64,000 nucleotides of DNA. It comes from Halorussus caseinilyticus (GTDB taxonomy: Archaea; Halobacteriota; Halobacteria; Halobacteriales; Haladaptataceae). The notes under the pieces were generated by a model that searched no databases, was not told the origin of the DNA, and worked only from the letters and a program-made list of their open reading frames with translations. Each line of letters begins with the position of its first letter. The stretch's first letter is position 1. Below, piece after piece: positions 46,998-55,716 of the stretch. Location: the NCBI RefSeq assembly GCF_029338395.1, contig NZ_CP119809.1, positions 2,294,001 through 2,358,000 on the forward strand. The letters run 5' to 3'. The position numbers and the translations under genes were made by a program.

Positions 46998-47090
46998 TTT
47001 CGCCCGAGTCCGATTTTCGACGCGAAACCGCGTCTGACGCCCGTCTGACTGAGGCTTAAGTGTGGCTCTCTCCCATGCGAGAACAGACGT

Positions 47091-47312
47091 ATGGCCCGGC
47101 CCGCGAGGGAGTACGACCGCATCCGAACCGTCCTCGCCGAAACGGACGCCGACGAACCGTTGACCGCGCGAGAAATCCTCCAGTTGCTCGAAGCACGCGA
47201 CGAACCGTTCGAGAGTGCCCACCGCGTCGCCACCGTCCTCGGGCGGCGCGCGCGAGAGGGCGAGGTGACAGTCATCCAGTCGTCGCCGTATCGGTACCGA
47301 CTCGAAACCTGA
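47091..47312 (+). CDS. Small winged-helix-like protein
   Basis: This 73-residue protein has PLTAREILQLLEARDEPF, AHRVATVLGRRAREG and a C-terminal hairpin VTVIQSSPYRYRLE, the layout of a minimal winged helix. DNA binding is inferred from the fold pattern. GCTTAAGTG about 30 bases upstream may be the TATA box. Confidence 0.72.
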   Translation: MARPAREYDRIRTVLAETDADEPLTAREILQLLEARDEPFESAHRVATVLGRRAREGEVTVIQSSPYRYRLET

Positions 47313-47342
47313 GTCGCCGAGAGCCGATTCGCCGACCCCGAC

Positions 47343-48302
47343 TCACTCCGGAGTCGGTTCGTAGGTCTCGCCGACGGCGAGTTCCACCGTTCGCTCGCCG
47401 GTCTCCATCGTCAGCGACCCGTGAGTCCCGGTTTCGCCGTCGAAACTGAACCCCACCGGGTCGTCGCGTCGAACGTCGACCCGCAGTTCCGACGCGAAGA
47501 GGTTGGTGACGTGTTCGGTCTCCTCGCCGAACAGTCGGTGAATCGCCGCCTCCTGTAGCAGGTTCGTCGGGGGCGACCGCTCGACGATTGTCAACTCCAG
47601 CAGTCCGTCCTCGCAGTTGGCCTGCGACCGACCCCGTGCGGGGAACCTGCGAGCGTTGCCGACCAGTACCATCACGGCGTCGCCCGTCCACGTCTTCTCG
47701 GTCCCCGGGCAACTGGCCTCGACCGCAAGCGGGAGGCCCTCGAACTCCGTGACCGCTCGGAGACCGTTGAGTACGTAGGCCAACACGCCGAGTCGGGCCT
47801 TCAACTCCGGCGAAGCCGAGGCGCTGGCTTCGGCGGTCAACCCCGCGATGCAGGAGTTCAGAAAGCGTTCGCCGTCGGCAGTCGCCACGTCGATGCGGCG
47901 GCGTTCGCCCTCGGCGAGAACGTCGAAGGCGTGGTCGATGCCCTCTATGCCGACGTTCCCGGCGAAGTTGTTTCCGGTCCCGGCCGGGACGACACCGAAG
48001 GTCACGTCGTCTAACGCGTCTGCCGCGTCGAGACCCCGGAGAACTTCGTTGACGGTTCCGTCGCCGCCCGCCGCCGCTACGAGGTCCGCACCGGCCGCCG
48101 CCGCGAGTCGGCCGAACTCGACGCCTTCGCCGCTGGCTTGGGTCTCCAACACGGTGAATCCGGCGTCGTCGGCCGACTTCCGGACCCGTTCGGCGTGACT
48201 CCCGTTCCCGCTGACCGGGTTGAGAACGAGTATTCGGTCGCTCGGGTCGCCGTCGTCGGCGATAGTCGCCTCACCCGTGGGCCCCCGCCCAACATCGGGC
48301 AT
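47343..48302 (-). CDS. Diacylglycerol kinase-like lipid kinase (YegS/DgkB family)
   Basis: This 319-residue protein has the DAGK catalytic motif ILVLNPVSGNGSHAE, the nucleotide loop VAAAGGDGTVNEVLRGL, and GVVPAGTGNNFAGNV. The C-terminal beta-rich domain ends DVRRDDPVGFSFDGETG. It phosphorylates a lipid such as diacylglycerol or an archaeal ether-lipid counterpart; the substrate is inferred. It is divergent from the PHP gene. Confidence 0.92.
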   Translation of the reverse strand: MPDVGRGPTGEATIADDGDPSDRILVLNPVSGNGSHAERVRKSADDAGFTVLETQASGEGVEFGRLAAAAGADLVAAAGGDGTVNEVLRGLDAADALDDVTFGVVPAGTGNNFAGNVGIEGIDHAFDVLAEGERRRIDVATADGERFLNSCIAGLTAEASASASPELKARLGVLAYVLNGLRAVTEFEGLPLAVEASCPGTEKTWTGDAVMVLVGNARRFPARGRSQANCEDGLLELTIVERSPPTNLLQEAAIHRLFGEETEHVTNLFASELRVDVRRDDPVGFSFDGETGTHGSLTMETGERTVELAVGETYEPTPE

Positions 48303-48357
48303 ACGACAGTCCGTTGGGGGCAGAAAGTCAAAGGTCTACCGGCTATTACGGTCTCGT

Positions 48358-49077
48358 GTGTACACGGTTGACCTACACGCCCACACGCGATTCTTCCACG
48401 GCCACCGGCGGGCGGCCGACTACTACGACCCGGTGGGGGTCCGTCTGCTGGCCGGGACCGCCGAACTGCGGGGACTCGACGGGGTGGCGCTGACCAACCA
48501 CGACTACTTCCGGGCGTTCGACATCGGCGACTCCGGGCCGGACGGCCGGTTCGCGGGGACGATTCCGGGCATCGAGGTGACGACCACTCACGGCCACGTC
48601 CTCGTGGTCGGGCCGGACCCCCCGCGAGAGACCGACCCCGGCGACCTCTCGCCCGAAGAAGCGGTCGAACTCGCCCACGACCGAGGGTGTGCGGCCATCG
48701 TCGCCCACCCCTACCGCAACAGCACCGTCCGAGAGGTGGGGGCCGACTTCGACGCCATCGAAGTCAACGGGAAACACCCCCGGACCGGGGAGTGGGTCCG
48801 GAGACTGGCCGACCGCAACGACCTGCCGCTGGTCGGCGGGAGCGACGCCCACTATCCGGTCGAGGTGGGTCGGGCCTACACCGAAATCGACGCCGACGAG
48901 TTCTCGCCCGAGGCCGTCGTCTCGGCGATTCGGGACGGACGGGTCAGGCCGCAGGTCGACCGTAGCCCGTTCAATAGGGCGCTTCGGACGCTCTACCGGC
49001 GGGTTCACGAGGAGAAGGGGTACCTCCAGCGACCCGAGTGGTTGGAGACGCCGGGCGTGGGCGAACCGCCGAAGTGA
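48358..49077 (+). CDS. PHP-domain metal-dependent phosphoesterase
   Basis: From GTG 48358 the 239-residue protein begins VYTVDLHAHTRFFHG (metal histidines). ALTNHDYFRAF, PGIEVTTTHGHVLVVG, AIVAHPYRNS, EVNGKHP and VGGSDAHYPVEVG follow, the full set of PHP metal-ligand motifs. It is probably a phosphatase or nuclease on small phosphorylated substrates. The GTG is chosen because the conserved motif starts two residues later; an upstream frame overlaps the divergent kinase. Confidence 0.9.
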   Translation: MYTVDLHAHTRFFHGHRRAADYYDPVGVRLLAGTAELRGLDGVALTNHDYFRAFDIGDSGPDGRFAGTIPGIEVTTTHGHVLVVGPDPPRETDPGDLSPEEAVELAHDRGCAAIVAHPYRNSTVREVGADFDAIEVNGKHPRTGEWVRRLADRNDLPLVGGSDAHYPVEVGRAYTEIDADEFSPEAVVSAIRDGRVRPQVDRSPFNRALRTLYRRVHEEKGYLQRPEWLETPGVGEPPK

Positions 49078-49250
49078 CTCTTGTCTGGTTCTGGCGACGA
49101 CACTCCGTCTCGCGCGGGTTCGTTTCGCCGGAAAGCCGAGTACGTACCACGTAGGTAGACTTAAAATTGCGTCTTCGTTTCCGGTCTCACCTTCGAGTAG
49201 GAGCTAATTAACTAACCTTCAATCTTCCAATTCTCAAACCGGACTGCTCC

Positions 49251-51062
49251 ATGAGACGAACGAAAAAGGACGAACCTGCAGACTCGGAGAAGGACGACGA
49301 CCACCTGTCGATGGGCCGACGCCGACTGTTGCAGGCGGCGGGCGTCGGAGTCGGCGGTCTCTCGCTCGCGGGGTTCGGCGGCGAAGTCGCCACTGCCCAG
49401 ACCGACTGCGCGGACGGCCCGTTCAAGCGGACCTACGACGGCGCGACCATCAACTTCGGTCAGATTCGGGCCGAGCAAGCGCGCGGCGAGGCACCCGACT
49501 CGGTGGGCGCGTCGAGTCCGGGCGGTGGCGGGACCGCCGCGGACCTGCGCCGGACCGCGAGCGAGGCGGGCGGACGACAACCGCCGCGACAGGCCGCCCA
49601 AGAGTCGAACGCCGACGACCCCGGCCCGCTGACCGCCAGAACCGAGTACGACGGCGTGAACGCCGAACAGACCCGCGGCGGCGTCCCCTCCGACTCGCAG
49701 GTCGCGGCGGGCAACGGCAAAGTCGTCCACGCGCTCAACCGACAGGTCGCCATCTTCAACGAGCAGGCGGGGCGGCGACAACAGCAGGTACGCCTCGAAC
49801 GACTCTGGGAACCGGTCATCCCCGAACCCGAAGGCGGGTTCGTCTACGGCGAACCGTTCGTGTTCGACCCGCGGGCGCGCTACGACAGAGAGGCCGACCG
49901 GTTCGTGGTGTGTGCGACCCAGTACGAACCCGGCCTGACGACCGACGGCGAAATCATCGACCGTGAGACCCTCGAAGAGGGCGAGCTGGAGGACGAACAG
50001 GTCAGTCGCCCGCCCCGAGGATGGTGGGTCGTCGCGGTGTCGGCGACCAGCAACCCGAACGGGGAGTGGCACGTCTACCGGGTCCCGCCGCTGAACAACG
50101 AGGGTCTGGTGGACTACCCGACGCTCGGACTCGACAGCGACGCCATCTACCTCACGCAGAACTTCTTCGGCGAGGTGTTCGAGGTGACGATGATTACCCT
50201 CGACAAGGCCGAGATGTACGCGGGCGAACCGGTGACGACCCACCACTTCACCGGGATGAGCGACCCGGACGCGGACGGTCTGACGTTCACGGTCCAACCG
50301 GCGCTTCAGCCGTTCTCGGGCGGGAGTTCGGGGACGTACTATCTGGTGAACTCCGACTTCCCCACGCCGAGTTCGGGGACGCTCACGCTCTGGGAGTTGA
50401 CCGACCCGACGGGCGACCCGACGCTGGAGTGTTACACGCTCGACGTTGACCCCTACAGCTATCCGCCGCCAGCGCGACAGAAGGGCGGCGACGAGACCGA
50501 CTACGTGGACACCCTCGGCACGCGCCTGATGAACGCCGACGTGGACGGCGGGTCGCTGTGGACCGCCCACACCATCCAGTACGACTGGGACGGCGACGGG
50601 CGCGCGGTCGCGGCCATCCGGTGGTACGAAATCGACGTGGCCTCGCGGTCGGTCGTCCAGAGCGGCGTCTACGGCGAACCCGGCACCTCCTACTACATCC
50701 CGACGGTCGGGGCCGACGACGGCACGGCGGTCATCGCCCACAACCGGAGCGGACCCGACACCTACATCCAGTCGCTGGTCTCGGGCCGGACCAGCGATTA
50801 CGCGCAGGGCCGACTCGAAGACTCGCTGGTCGTCCAAGACGGCGAGTCGAACTACGACTTCGGCGAGGGCTTCGGGACGCTGGCCAACCCCCTGCGCTGG
50901 GGCGACTACAACGGCGTGTCGGTAGACCCCTCCTCGGGCCGGTTCTGGACGGTGAGCCAGTACTCGCCCGACGTGGAGGTTCCGCCGGAGGCCGAGGAGC
51001 GCGACCCCTACCACACCCGCATCGCCGAGGTGTACTTCGACGAGGACGGCACGAGTAACTGA
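49251..51062 (+). CDS. Tat-exported large secreted protein of unknown function
   Basis: This 603-residue protein has a Tat signal (GRRRLLQAAGVGVGGLSLAG, residues 23-42) ending ATA. A variable Gly/Ala/Gln-rich stretch follows (about 75-125). The large body shows repeated beta-strand blocks such as VVHALNRQVAIFNEQ, RYDREADRFVVCATQY, VDYPTLGLDSDAIYLTQNFF and WTAHTIQYDWDGDG. This resembles secreted beta-propeller-like proteins found in bacteria. No catalytic motif is evident. It is probably extracellular. A possible promoter lies in the AT-rich patch 49200-49235. Confidence 0.8.
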   Translation: MRRTKKDEPADSEKDDDHLSMGRRRLLQAAGVGVGGLSLAGFGGEVATAQTDCADGPFKRTYDGATINFGQIRAEQARGEAPDSVGASSPGGGGTAADLRRTASEAGGRQPPRQAAQESNADDPGPLTARTEYDGVNAEQTRGGVPSDSQVAAGNGKVVHALNRQVAIFNEQAGRRQQQVRLERLWEPVIPEPEGGFVYGEPFVFDPRARYDREADRFVVCATQYEPGLTTDGEIIDRETLEEGELEDEQVSRPPRGWWVVAVSATSNPNGEWHVYRVPPLNNEGLVDYPTLGLDSDAIYLTQNFFGEVFEVTMITLDKAEMYAGEPVTTHHFTGMSDPDADGLTFTVQPALQPFSGGSSGTYYLVNSDFPTPSSGTLTLWELTDPTGDPTLECYTLDVDPYSYPPPARQKGGDETDYVDTLGTRLMNADVDGGSLWTAHTIQYDWDGDGRAVAAIRWYEIDVASRSVVQSGVYGEPGTSYYIPTVGADDGTAVIAHNRSGPDTYIQSLVSGRTSDYAQGRLEDSLVVQDGESNYDFGEGFGTLANPLRWGDYNGVSVDPSSGRFWTVSQYSPDVEVPPEAEERDPYHTRIAEVYFDEDGTSN

Positions 51063-51095
51063 GACCGCCGACCGGCGGTAGTCGGGACGTTCGGG

Positions 51096-51138
51096 GTCGG
51101 CGCGCGCCACTGCGATTTTGCGACGGGCGCGCGCCGAC
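51096..51138. repeat. Inverted repeat with long loop
   Basis: Perfect 13-bp arms (GTCGGCGCGCGCC and its complement) flank a 17-base loop containing ATTTTG, 34 bases after the secreted-protein gene. It may serve as a transcript end. The region 51063-51574 holds no credible gene. Confidence 0.6.
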
Positions 51139-51164
51139 GTGACTCTTTCGACCCCGGCGCGTGC

Positions 51165-51190
51165 GGGCGCGGCGCACAAGCGCCGCGCCC
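51165..51190. repeat. GC-rich inverted repeat
   Basis: Perfect 11-bp arms (GGGCGCGGCGC and its complement) with a 4-base ACAA loop lie just after the previous inverted repeat. Their sequences are unrelated beyond GC richness. Confidence 0.55.
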
Positions 51191-51338
51191 ATCTGCGCGA
51201 GGTCATCGGGAGCGGTGCGCGGCGCTCTGCGCCGCGACCGAGAGCGGTGCAACCGCGAACGAGCGACCGATGGCTCGTCGGAACTCGCTTCCGACGGTGG
51301 ATGAGTACCACAGCGACCGCAGGGAGCGAGGAACGCAA

Positions 51339-51412
51339 TCGGTTGGGGAGGGCGTGGTCCGCGGTTGCGGTGCCGTGCGGGGCGGTTTTGATTGGCTCAA
51401 GGAGTAGCTAGC
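51339..51412 (+). repeat. Dispersed intergenic repeat family A, member 3
   Basis: Blocks TCGGTTGGGGAGG, CGCGGTTGCGGT, GATTGGCTC and AGTAGCTAGCT match member 1 (5363-5430) in order and strand. The upstream block CGGAACTCGCTTCCGACGGT (51280-51299) also occurs inverted at 38651-38670, so this copy extends to about 51200. Confidence 0.65.
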
Positions 51413-51574
51413 TCTCCTTTTCCCTGCGTCCGTCCCGTCGCCGGTTCGCCGACCGAAGACGTTCGCCGACCGAAGACGCCCGTAAACCGAACCCCTCGCC
51501 GAGAACAATCTACAGATGTCCCTAAGCAATACATACGCGTCTTAAACACATATATAAACGCCTAAAACGAATCG

Positions 51575-51988
51575 CTACCCGAGTTTCTCGTCCAGAATCA
51601 GTCGGGTCTTGGTGTTCACGACTTCCTCCAACTCGCGCGCTCTCGTAATCAGTTGGTTCACGCTTTGGGTATCCGCCGCGTCCACGACCAGCACGATGTC
51701 CTCCTCGCCCGAGACCTGCCACACGAAGTCCACCTGTTCCCAGTCGGCGACTCGCTCGCCGAGGTCCGAGGTGTTCACGTCCACCGCCACGTCGAGTTCT
51801 ATCATCGCCTTCACGTTGCCGGTCCGAGTGGCGACGGTGAAGCGTTCGATGACTCCCTCGTCGGTCATTCGCTCGACGCGGTTGCGGACGGTTCCCTCCG
51901 AGGTGCCGACCGTCTCGGCGATTTCGGTGTACGGTTTTCGGGCGTCTCGGCGCAAGATGCTCAGGATTTCGCGGTCCAGTTCGTCCAT
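51575..51988 (-). CDS. lrp: Lrp/AsnC-family transcription regulator
   Basis: From ATG 51988 the 137-residue protein begins MDELDREILSILRRDARKPY. It has the AsnC-type helix-turn-helix (TEIAETVGTSEGTVRNRVERM) and the RAM ligand-binding domain (about 60-137). Such regulators sense amino acids. It is transcribed divergently from carA over a perfect palindrome at 52023-52041, which is probably its operator. A start eight codons earlier is possible but less typical. Confidence 0.9.
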   Translation of the reverse strand: MDELDREILSILRRDARKPYTEIAETVGTSEGTVRNRVERMTDEGVIERFTVATRTGNVKAMIELDVAVDVNTSDLGERVADWEQVDFVWQVSGEEDIVLVVDAADTQSVNQLITRARELEEVVNTKTRLILDEKLG

Positions 51989-52022
51989 CGAGATGTGTGA
52001 GTAGACTGGCACGGCACTTGAT

Positions 52023-52041
52023 GATTACGAAATTCGTAATC
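52023..52041. promoter_or_regulatory. Probable Lrp operator between lrp and carA
   Basis: GATTACGAA-A-TTCGTAATC is a perfect 9-bp inverted repeat around one base. It is placed between the divergent lrp and carA starts. Half-site-like TTCGTAT and CTCGTAAT recur at 52073-52092 by the carA start. GGTTTATGA (about 52057-52065) is the likely carA TATA box, so binding here could control both genes. Confidence 0.65.
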
Positions 52042-52090
52042 TCGCTACGAAAGCAAGGTTTATGACCCGTCGTTTCGTATGAATCTCGTA

Positions 52091-53158
52091 ATGTCGGCCG
52101 CATACGTCGCACTGGAGGGGGGCAGCGTCGTGGAGGCTCGCTGTCGCGCTCCGGGCACGTCCCACGGGGAACTGGTATTCACTACTGCGTACACGGGCTA
52201 CGAAGAGAGCCTGACGGACCCGTCCTACGAGGAACAGGTCCTGACGTTCTCGTACCCGCTCATCGGTAACTACGGAGTCCGGCGCGAGCGATTCGAGGAC
52301 GACCGCGTTCACCCGCGCGCGGTCGTCGCGCGGGAACTCACCGACGACGTGGCCGAATGGCTCGAATCCGAGGACGTTCCCGCGGTGGACCGCCTCGACA
52401 CCCGCGACCTCGTGGGCCAGATTCGAGAGGGCGGCGCGATGAAGTGCGGCATCTCGGCCGGTCCCGACGCCTCGCCCGAGAAGGCCAAGGACGCGCTGGC
52501 GGACTGTCCGGGCATGAGCGACCACACGGACATCGGCGCGCAGGTCAGCGTCTCCCGGCGCAAGACCTACGAGGGCGGCGACGGACCCGACGTTGCGCTC
52601 GTGGACTGCGGCGCGAAGGGGAGCATCACCGAGTCACTGCTCGAACGCGACGCGACGGTCCACGTCCTGCCCTACGACGTGACGCCCGAGGAAGTCGCCG
52701 ACTTGGACCCCGACGTACTCTTCCTCTCGAACGGTCCCGGCGACCCTGCGAACTTCGAAGCCGCCCAGTCGCTCGTCGAGGAGTTCGTCGGGGAAGTCCC
52801 CTTGGCGGGCATCTGCCTCGGCCAGCAAATCGTCGCGCGTGCGCTCGGGGGCACGACCGAGAAGATGGACTTCGGCCACCGCGGGGTCAACCAACCGGTT
52901 CGGGACCTCCGGACCGACAAGGTGGTCATGACCACCCAGAACCACGGCTACACGGTCGCCGACCCCGGAGACCTCGAAGTCACGCAGGTCAACGTCAACG
53001 ACGACACGCCCGAAGGACTGGAGAGCGACGACCTGCGAGTCCTGACTCGCCAGTACCACCCCGAGGCGAACCCCGGCCCGCACGACACGCTCGGATTCTT
53101 CGACGATGTGGTGGAGATGGCGGGAAACGAGTGTCGAACGCCCGTCGCCGCTGACTGA
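52091..53158 (+). CDS. carA: Carbamoyl-phosphate synthase small subunit (glutamine amidotransferase)
   Basis: This 355-residue protein has the CarA N-terminal domain (SAAYVALEGGSVVEARCRAPG, TGYEESLTDPSYEEQ). The class I amidotransferase domain has nucleophile Cys in PLAGICLGQQIVARA and His/Glu in RQYHPEANPGPHD. It supplies ammonia from glutamine for carbamoyl phosphate in arginine and pyrimidine synthesis. carB is not next to it. ATG 52091 is preferred to 52079 because the conserved sequence starts there and a TATA box lies about 30 bases upstream. Confidence 0.95.
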   Translation: MSAAYVALEGGSVVEARCRAPGTSHGELVFTTAYTGYEESLTDPSYEEQVLTFSYPLIGNYGVRRERFEDDRVHPRAVVARELTDDVAEWLESEDVPAVDRLDTRDLVGQIREGGAMKCGISAGPDASPEKAKDALADCPGMSDHTDIGAQVSVSRRKTYEGGDGPDVALVDCGAKGSITESLLERDATVHVLPYDVTPEEVADLDPDVLFLSNGPGDPANFEAAQSLVEEFVGEVPLAGICLGQQIVARALGGTTEKMDFGHRGVNQPVRDLRTDKVVMTTQNHGYTVADPGDLEVTQVNVNDDTPEGLESDDLRVLTRQYHPEANPGPHDTLGFFDDVVEMAGNECRTPVAAD

Positions 53159-53247
53159 CGGGCGGAGAGTTCTCCCCTCGATTTTTCGGTTCTGTGGTCC
53201 CCTCGCGTAGACGTTTCCCTTCCGTTCTCGGGCCGTCTTCACTCCTC

Positions 53248-53276
53248 GCGCAGTCGCTACCGCGTAGCGACTGCGC
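53248..53276. terminator. Hairpin after carA
   Basis: Perfect 12-bp arms (GCGCAGTCGCTA and its complement) with a 5-base loop lie 90 bases after the carA stop. It is probably a 3'-end structure; there is no T-run directly after it. Confidence 0.5.
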
Positions 53277-53365
53277 CACTCGGCGTCTGTCGGACCGGGT
53301 GAGAACGTGTGTATAAGTATTCCTTCAAAAATTATTTTAATTTAGAGTTAATTCTAGAGCGTGCA

Positions 53366-54229
53366 ATGGTTCAGTCACGACGACGGTTCCTGAAGCTCGC
53401 CGGTTCGACGGCGGCGACGGGTGCCCTGATTGGCGCATCGAACTCCGCGAGCGCGTACTCGTCCCAGCCGAACATGCGCTGGGAACCCGCGGACCCGAGC
53501 AACTACACCGAGGCGAGTCGGAGCCCTTCCGAGATGCGGTGGATTATCATCCACGTCACGGAGGGCAGTTACGAGGGGACGATTAGCTGGTTCAAGGACC
53601 CCGACGCGAACGTCAGCACACACTACGTCATCGAGAACGACAGCAACGCCGAAATCACGAAGATGCTCAACCGCGGCGACATCGGGTGGCACGCGGGCAA
53701 CGGCGGCTACAACGACACGTCGCTGGGCTTCGAACACGAGGGGTACACCGACCAGACCACCTTCACCGACGCGCTCTACCGCTCGTCGGCGAAAGTCGTC
53801 CGGTACCTCGCCGACAAGTGCAACATCCCGCTGACCCGACCGTCGGGCGTCGCGCCGTGTAACCCCTACGACGGCATCGGCGGCATCATCGGCCACCATC
53901 AGGTTCCCGACCCCAACGACTGCGGCTACAACAGCCACACCGACCCCGGTTCGACGTGGGACTGGGGCACCTACATGAACTACGTGCAGGGCACGACGCT
54001 CGGCGCGCGGTTCAGTATCGGCGAGGGCGTCGTCACCACCGCGAGCGTCAACGTCCGGAGCGAACCCGCAATCGGCGACAACGTCGTCCACACCAATCCG
54101 GTCGGCGAAGTCGGCTACGTGCAGGACGGCTACGTCACCGAAGACGGCTACACGTGGTGGAAGATAGAGTACAACAACGGCGTCACCGGGTGGTCGGTGG
54201 ACCGCTTCCACGCCTCGGACGCCATCTGA
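53366..54229 (+). CDS. Tat-exported peptidoglycan amidase (N-acetylmuramoyl-L-alanine amidase, family 2) with SH3 domain
   Basis: The 287-residue protein starting at 53366 has a Tat signal (QSRRRFLKLAGSTAATG). An amidase-2/PGRP domain follows, with zinc-ligand candidates His63 (IIIHVTEGS), His177/178 (GHHQVPD) and Asp193 (HTDPGSTWDW). A C-terminal bacterial SH3 domain comes last (ASVNVRSEPAIGDN to GVTGWSVDRF). AmpD has Lys two residues before that Asp; here it is His191, a form I also associate with actinobacterial secreted amidases. Haloarchaea lack murein, so the substrate is probably bacterial cell wall. AT-rich promoter DNA precedes the start. Confidence 0.9.
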   Translation: MVQSRRRFLKLAGSTAATGALIGASNSASAYSSQPNMRWEPADPSNYTEASRSPSEMRWIIIHVTEGSYEGTISWFKDPDANVSTHYVIENDSNAEITKMLNRGDIGWHAGNGGYNDTSLGFEHEGYTDQTTFTDALYRSSAKVVRYLADKCNIPLTRPSGVAPCNPYDGIGGIIGHHQVPDPNDCGYNSHTDPGSTWDWGTYMNYVQGTTLGARFSIGEGVVTTASVNVRSEPAIGDNVVHTNPVGEVGYVQDGYVTEDGYTWWKIEYNNGVTGWSVDRFHASDAI

Positions 54230-54385
54230 GCGGGCGAATCGCCGACCACGATGTCCGCCGACTCTTTTATCGTCCGGCTACCGACAGTCGAGTCAGACTA
54301 GACCGCGGACCGTCGCGCGCAGGCCCGCCTGCGCATCGCTCGTGCGCGCCCGTTCGACCGCTCGTGCCCCCAACCGCGTGCGCGT

Positions 54386-54407
54386 CCGCGGCGCGCTCGC
54401 GCCGCGG
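54386..54407. repeat. Short GC-rich hairpin
   Basis: Perfect 10-bp arms (CCGCGGCGCG and its complement) with a 2-base loop lie between the convergent amidase and metallophosphoesterase genes. It probably separates the two transcripts. Confidence 0.45.
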
Positions 54408-54438
54408 GCGCGCCGACTCATACGCACGCACCACTGGC

Positions 54439-55437
54439 TCATCGCTCGTCCACCAGCGGCAGGTCCGAAAGCTGGTCTTCGACCATCGCGGCGATGTCCC
54501 CGCTCCGGTCGGAGTGGGTCCGGGCGAGGTGGTGGGCCTCCTCGACGCCCTCGGTGTCGGCCACGGGCACCATCCGGAGGGTAGTCCCCTCGGGACCGAC
54601 CTCCGCGAGGGTGTAGGCCTGCGGGAACGACGAGAGCGCGGGGCAGACGAGTCCCCGAACGTCGCCGGTGATTGCGGCGGGCAGGTGAACGTGACCCGAG
54701 AGGTGGAGGGCGTCGTGGCCCGCTAGCGCGTCCACGAACGCGGGCGCGTCCCCGACCGGCGGGTGGGGCGCGTAGCCGTCCGCGCCGACGGCGGCGTCGA
54801 GACCCGGCAGGTTGTGGTGGCTCACGACCAGCGCGGCGTCGGTCTCGGGCAGGGTGGATTCGAGCCACGAGAGTTGGTCGTCGGAAATCGCGCCGTCGTG
54901 GGTGGCGTCGAGTTCGCCGCCGGGCGCGGACGCGGAGTTCAGTCCCAACACGTCCACGCCGCCGAACTGCGTCCGGAAGGGGAACTCGCCGGGCGCGAAG
55001 CGGTCGGCGAACTCGGCGACGGGCGGGGTGTCGTGGTCGTCGAACGCCTTGGGCACGTCGTGGTTGCCCGGCACCGCGACGAACGGCGCGTCCAAGTCCG
55101 CCAGCACGTCGGCCGCGCCGTCGAAGTCCTCGGGTCTGCCGTCCTCGGTCAAGTCGCCAGCGAACACCACGCCGTCCACGCCGCGGTCGTTGGCGTCGGC
55201 GATGGCGGCCCGAAGTCGGTCCTCGGTCCGGTGAAAGACCTTCCACGTTCCCTCCTTGTCGGTCGAAAGGTGCGGGTCGGAGACGACGGCGAGCGTCGTC
55301 CGAGTGTCGGCCCGCGGACGCGCGAACCGGGCCAGCGTAGCGGGTCCTCTGCGGGCGCGAATTTCGGGTGTTTCGGCGTCGTCTGCCGTCGTCGTGGCGT
55401 CTCGCCGCCGGTAGACTGCGCTTCCCTCGGTAGTCAT
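54439..55437 (-). CDS. Calcineurin-like metallophosphoesterase
   Basis: This 332-residue protein has the full motif series VVSDPHLS, VFAGDLTEDG, VPGNHDVPK, VVSHHNLPG and LHLSGHVHLPA, which binds two metal ions. Substrates in this superfamily are varied (cyclic nucleotides, phospholipids, phosphoproteins), and no clue is given here. It is convergent with the amidase gene. No signal peptide is present, so it is cytoplasmic. Confidence 0.9.
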   Translation of the reverse strand: MTTEGSAVYRRRDATTTADDAETPEIRARRGPATLARFARPRADTRTTLAVVSDPHLSTDKEGTWKVFHRTEDRLRAAIADANDRGVDGVVFAGDLTEDGRPEDFDGAADVLADLDAPFVAVPGNHDVPKAFDDHDTPPVAEFADRFAPGEFPFRTQFGGVDVLGLNSASAPGGELDATHDGAISDDQLSWLESTLPETDAALVVSHHNLPGLDAAVGADGYAPHPPVGDAPAFVDALAGHDALHLSGHVHLPAAITGDVRGLVCPALSSFPQAYTLAEVGPEGTTLRMVPVADTEGVEEAHHLARTHSDRSGDIAAMVEDQLSDLPLVDER

Positions 55438-55716
55438 TGCGTAGTCGCGGGTAGCCGACTCACGACCTTAAGCGTAGCGCAGGAAGTATATATTTGACAC
55501 CATAATCTATATAGATTCGCCCGGTCGGCGCTCGCCGCGTGTGTCGGCGACGAGCGTCGCCGAAGCACGCGTATCTCTTGCTCTCACATTTCTCTACAAT
55601 TTTTTTCCAATTATATCTCTTGCTGAAAGGGTTGCAGAGGTGTCCGGCGGCGGTCCGCGAGCGGACGGAGGTTTGCCGGGCGCTCTCGCTCGCAGTTTCC
55701 GCGGGTCGCCGTCGCG

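Noticed and set aside
53291-53362. Upstream extension of the amidase frame
   Set aside because: The extra residues are from AT-rich promoter DNA and would bury the Tat signal; the start at 53366 gives a standard signal peptide.
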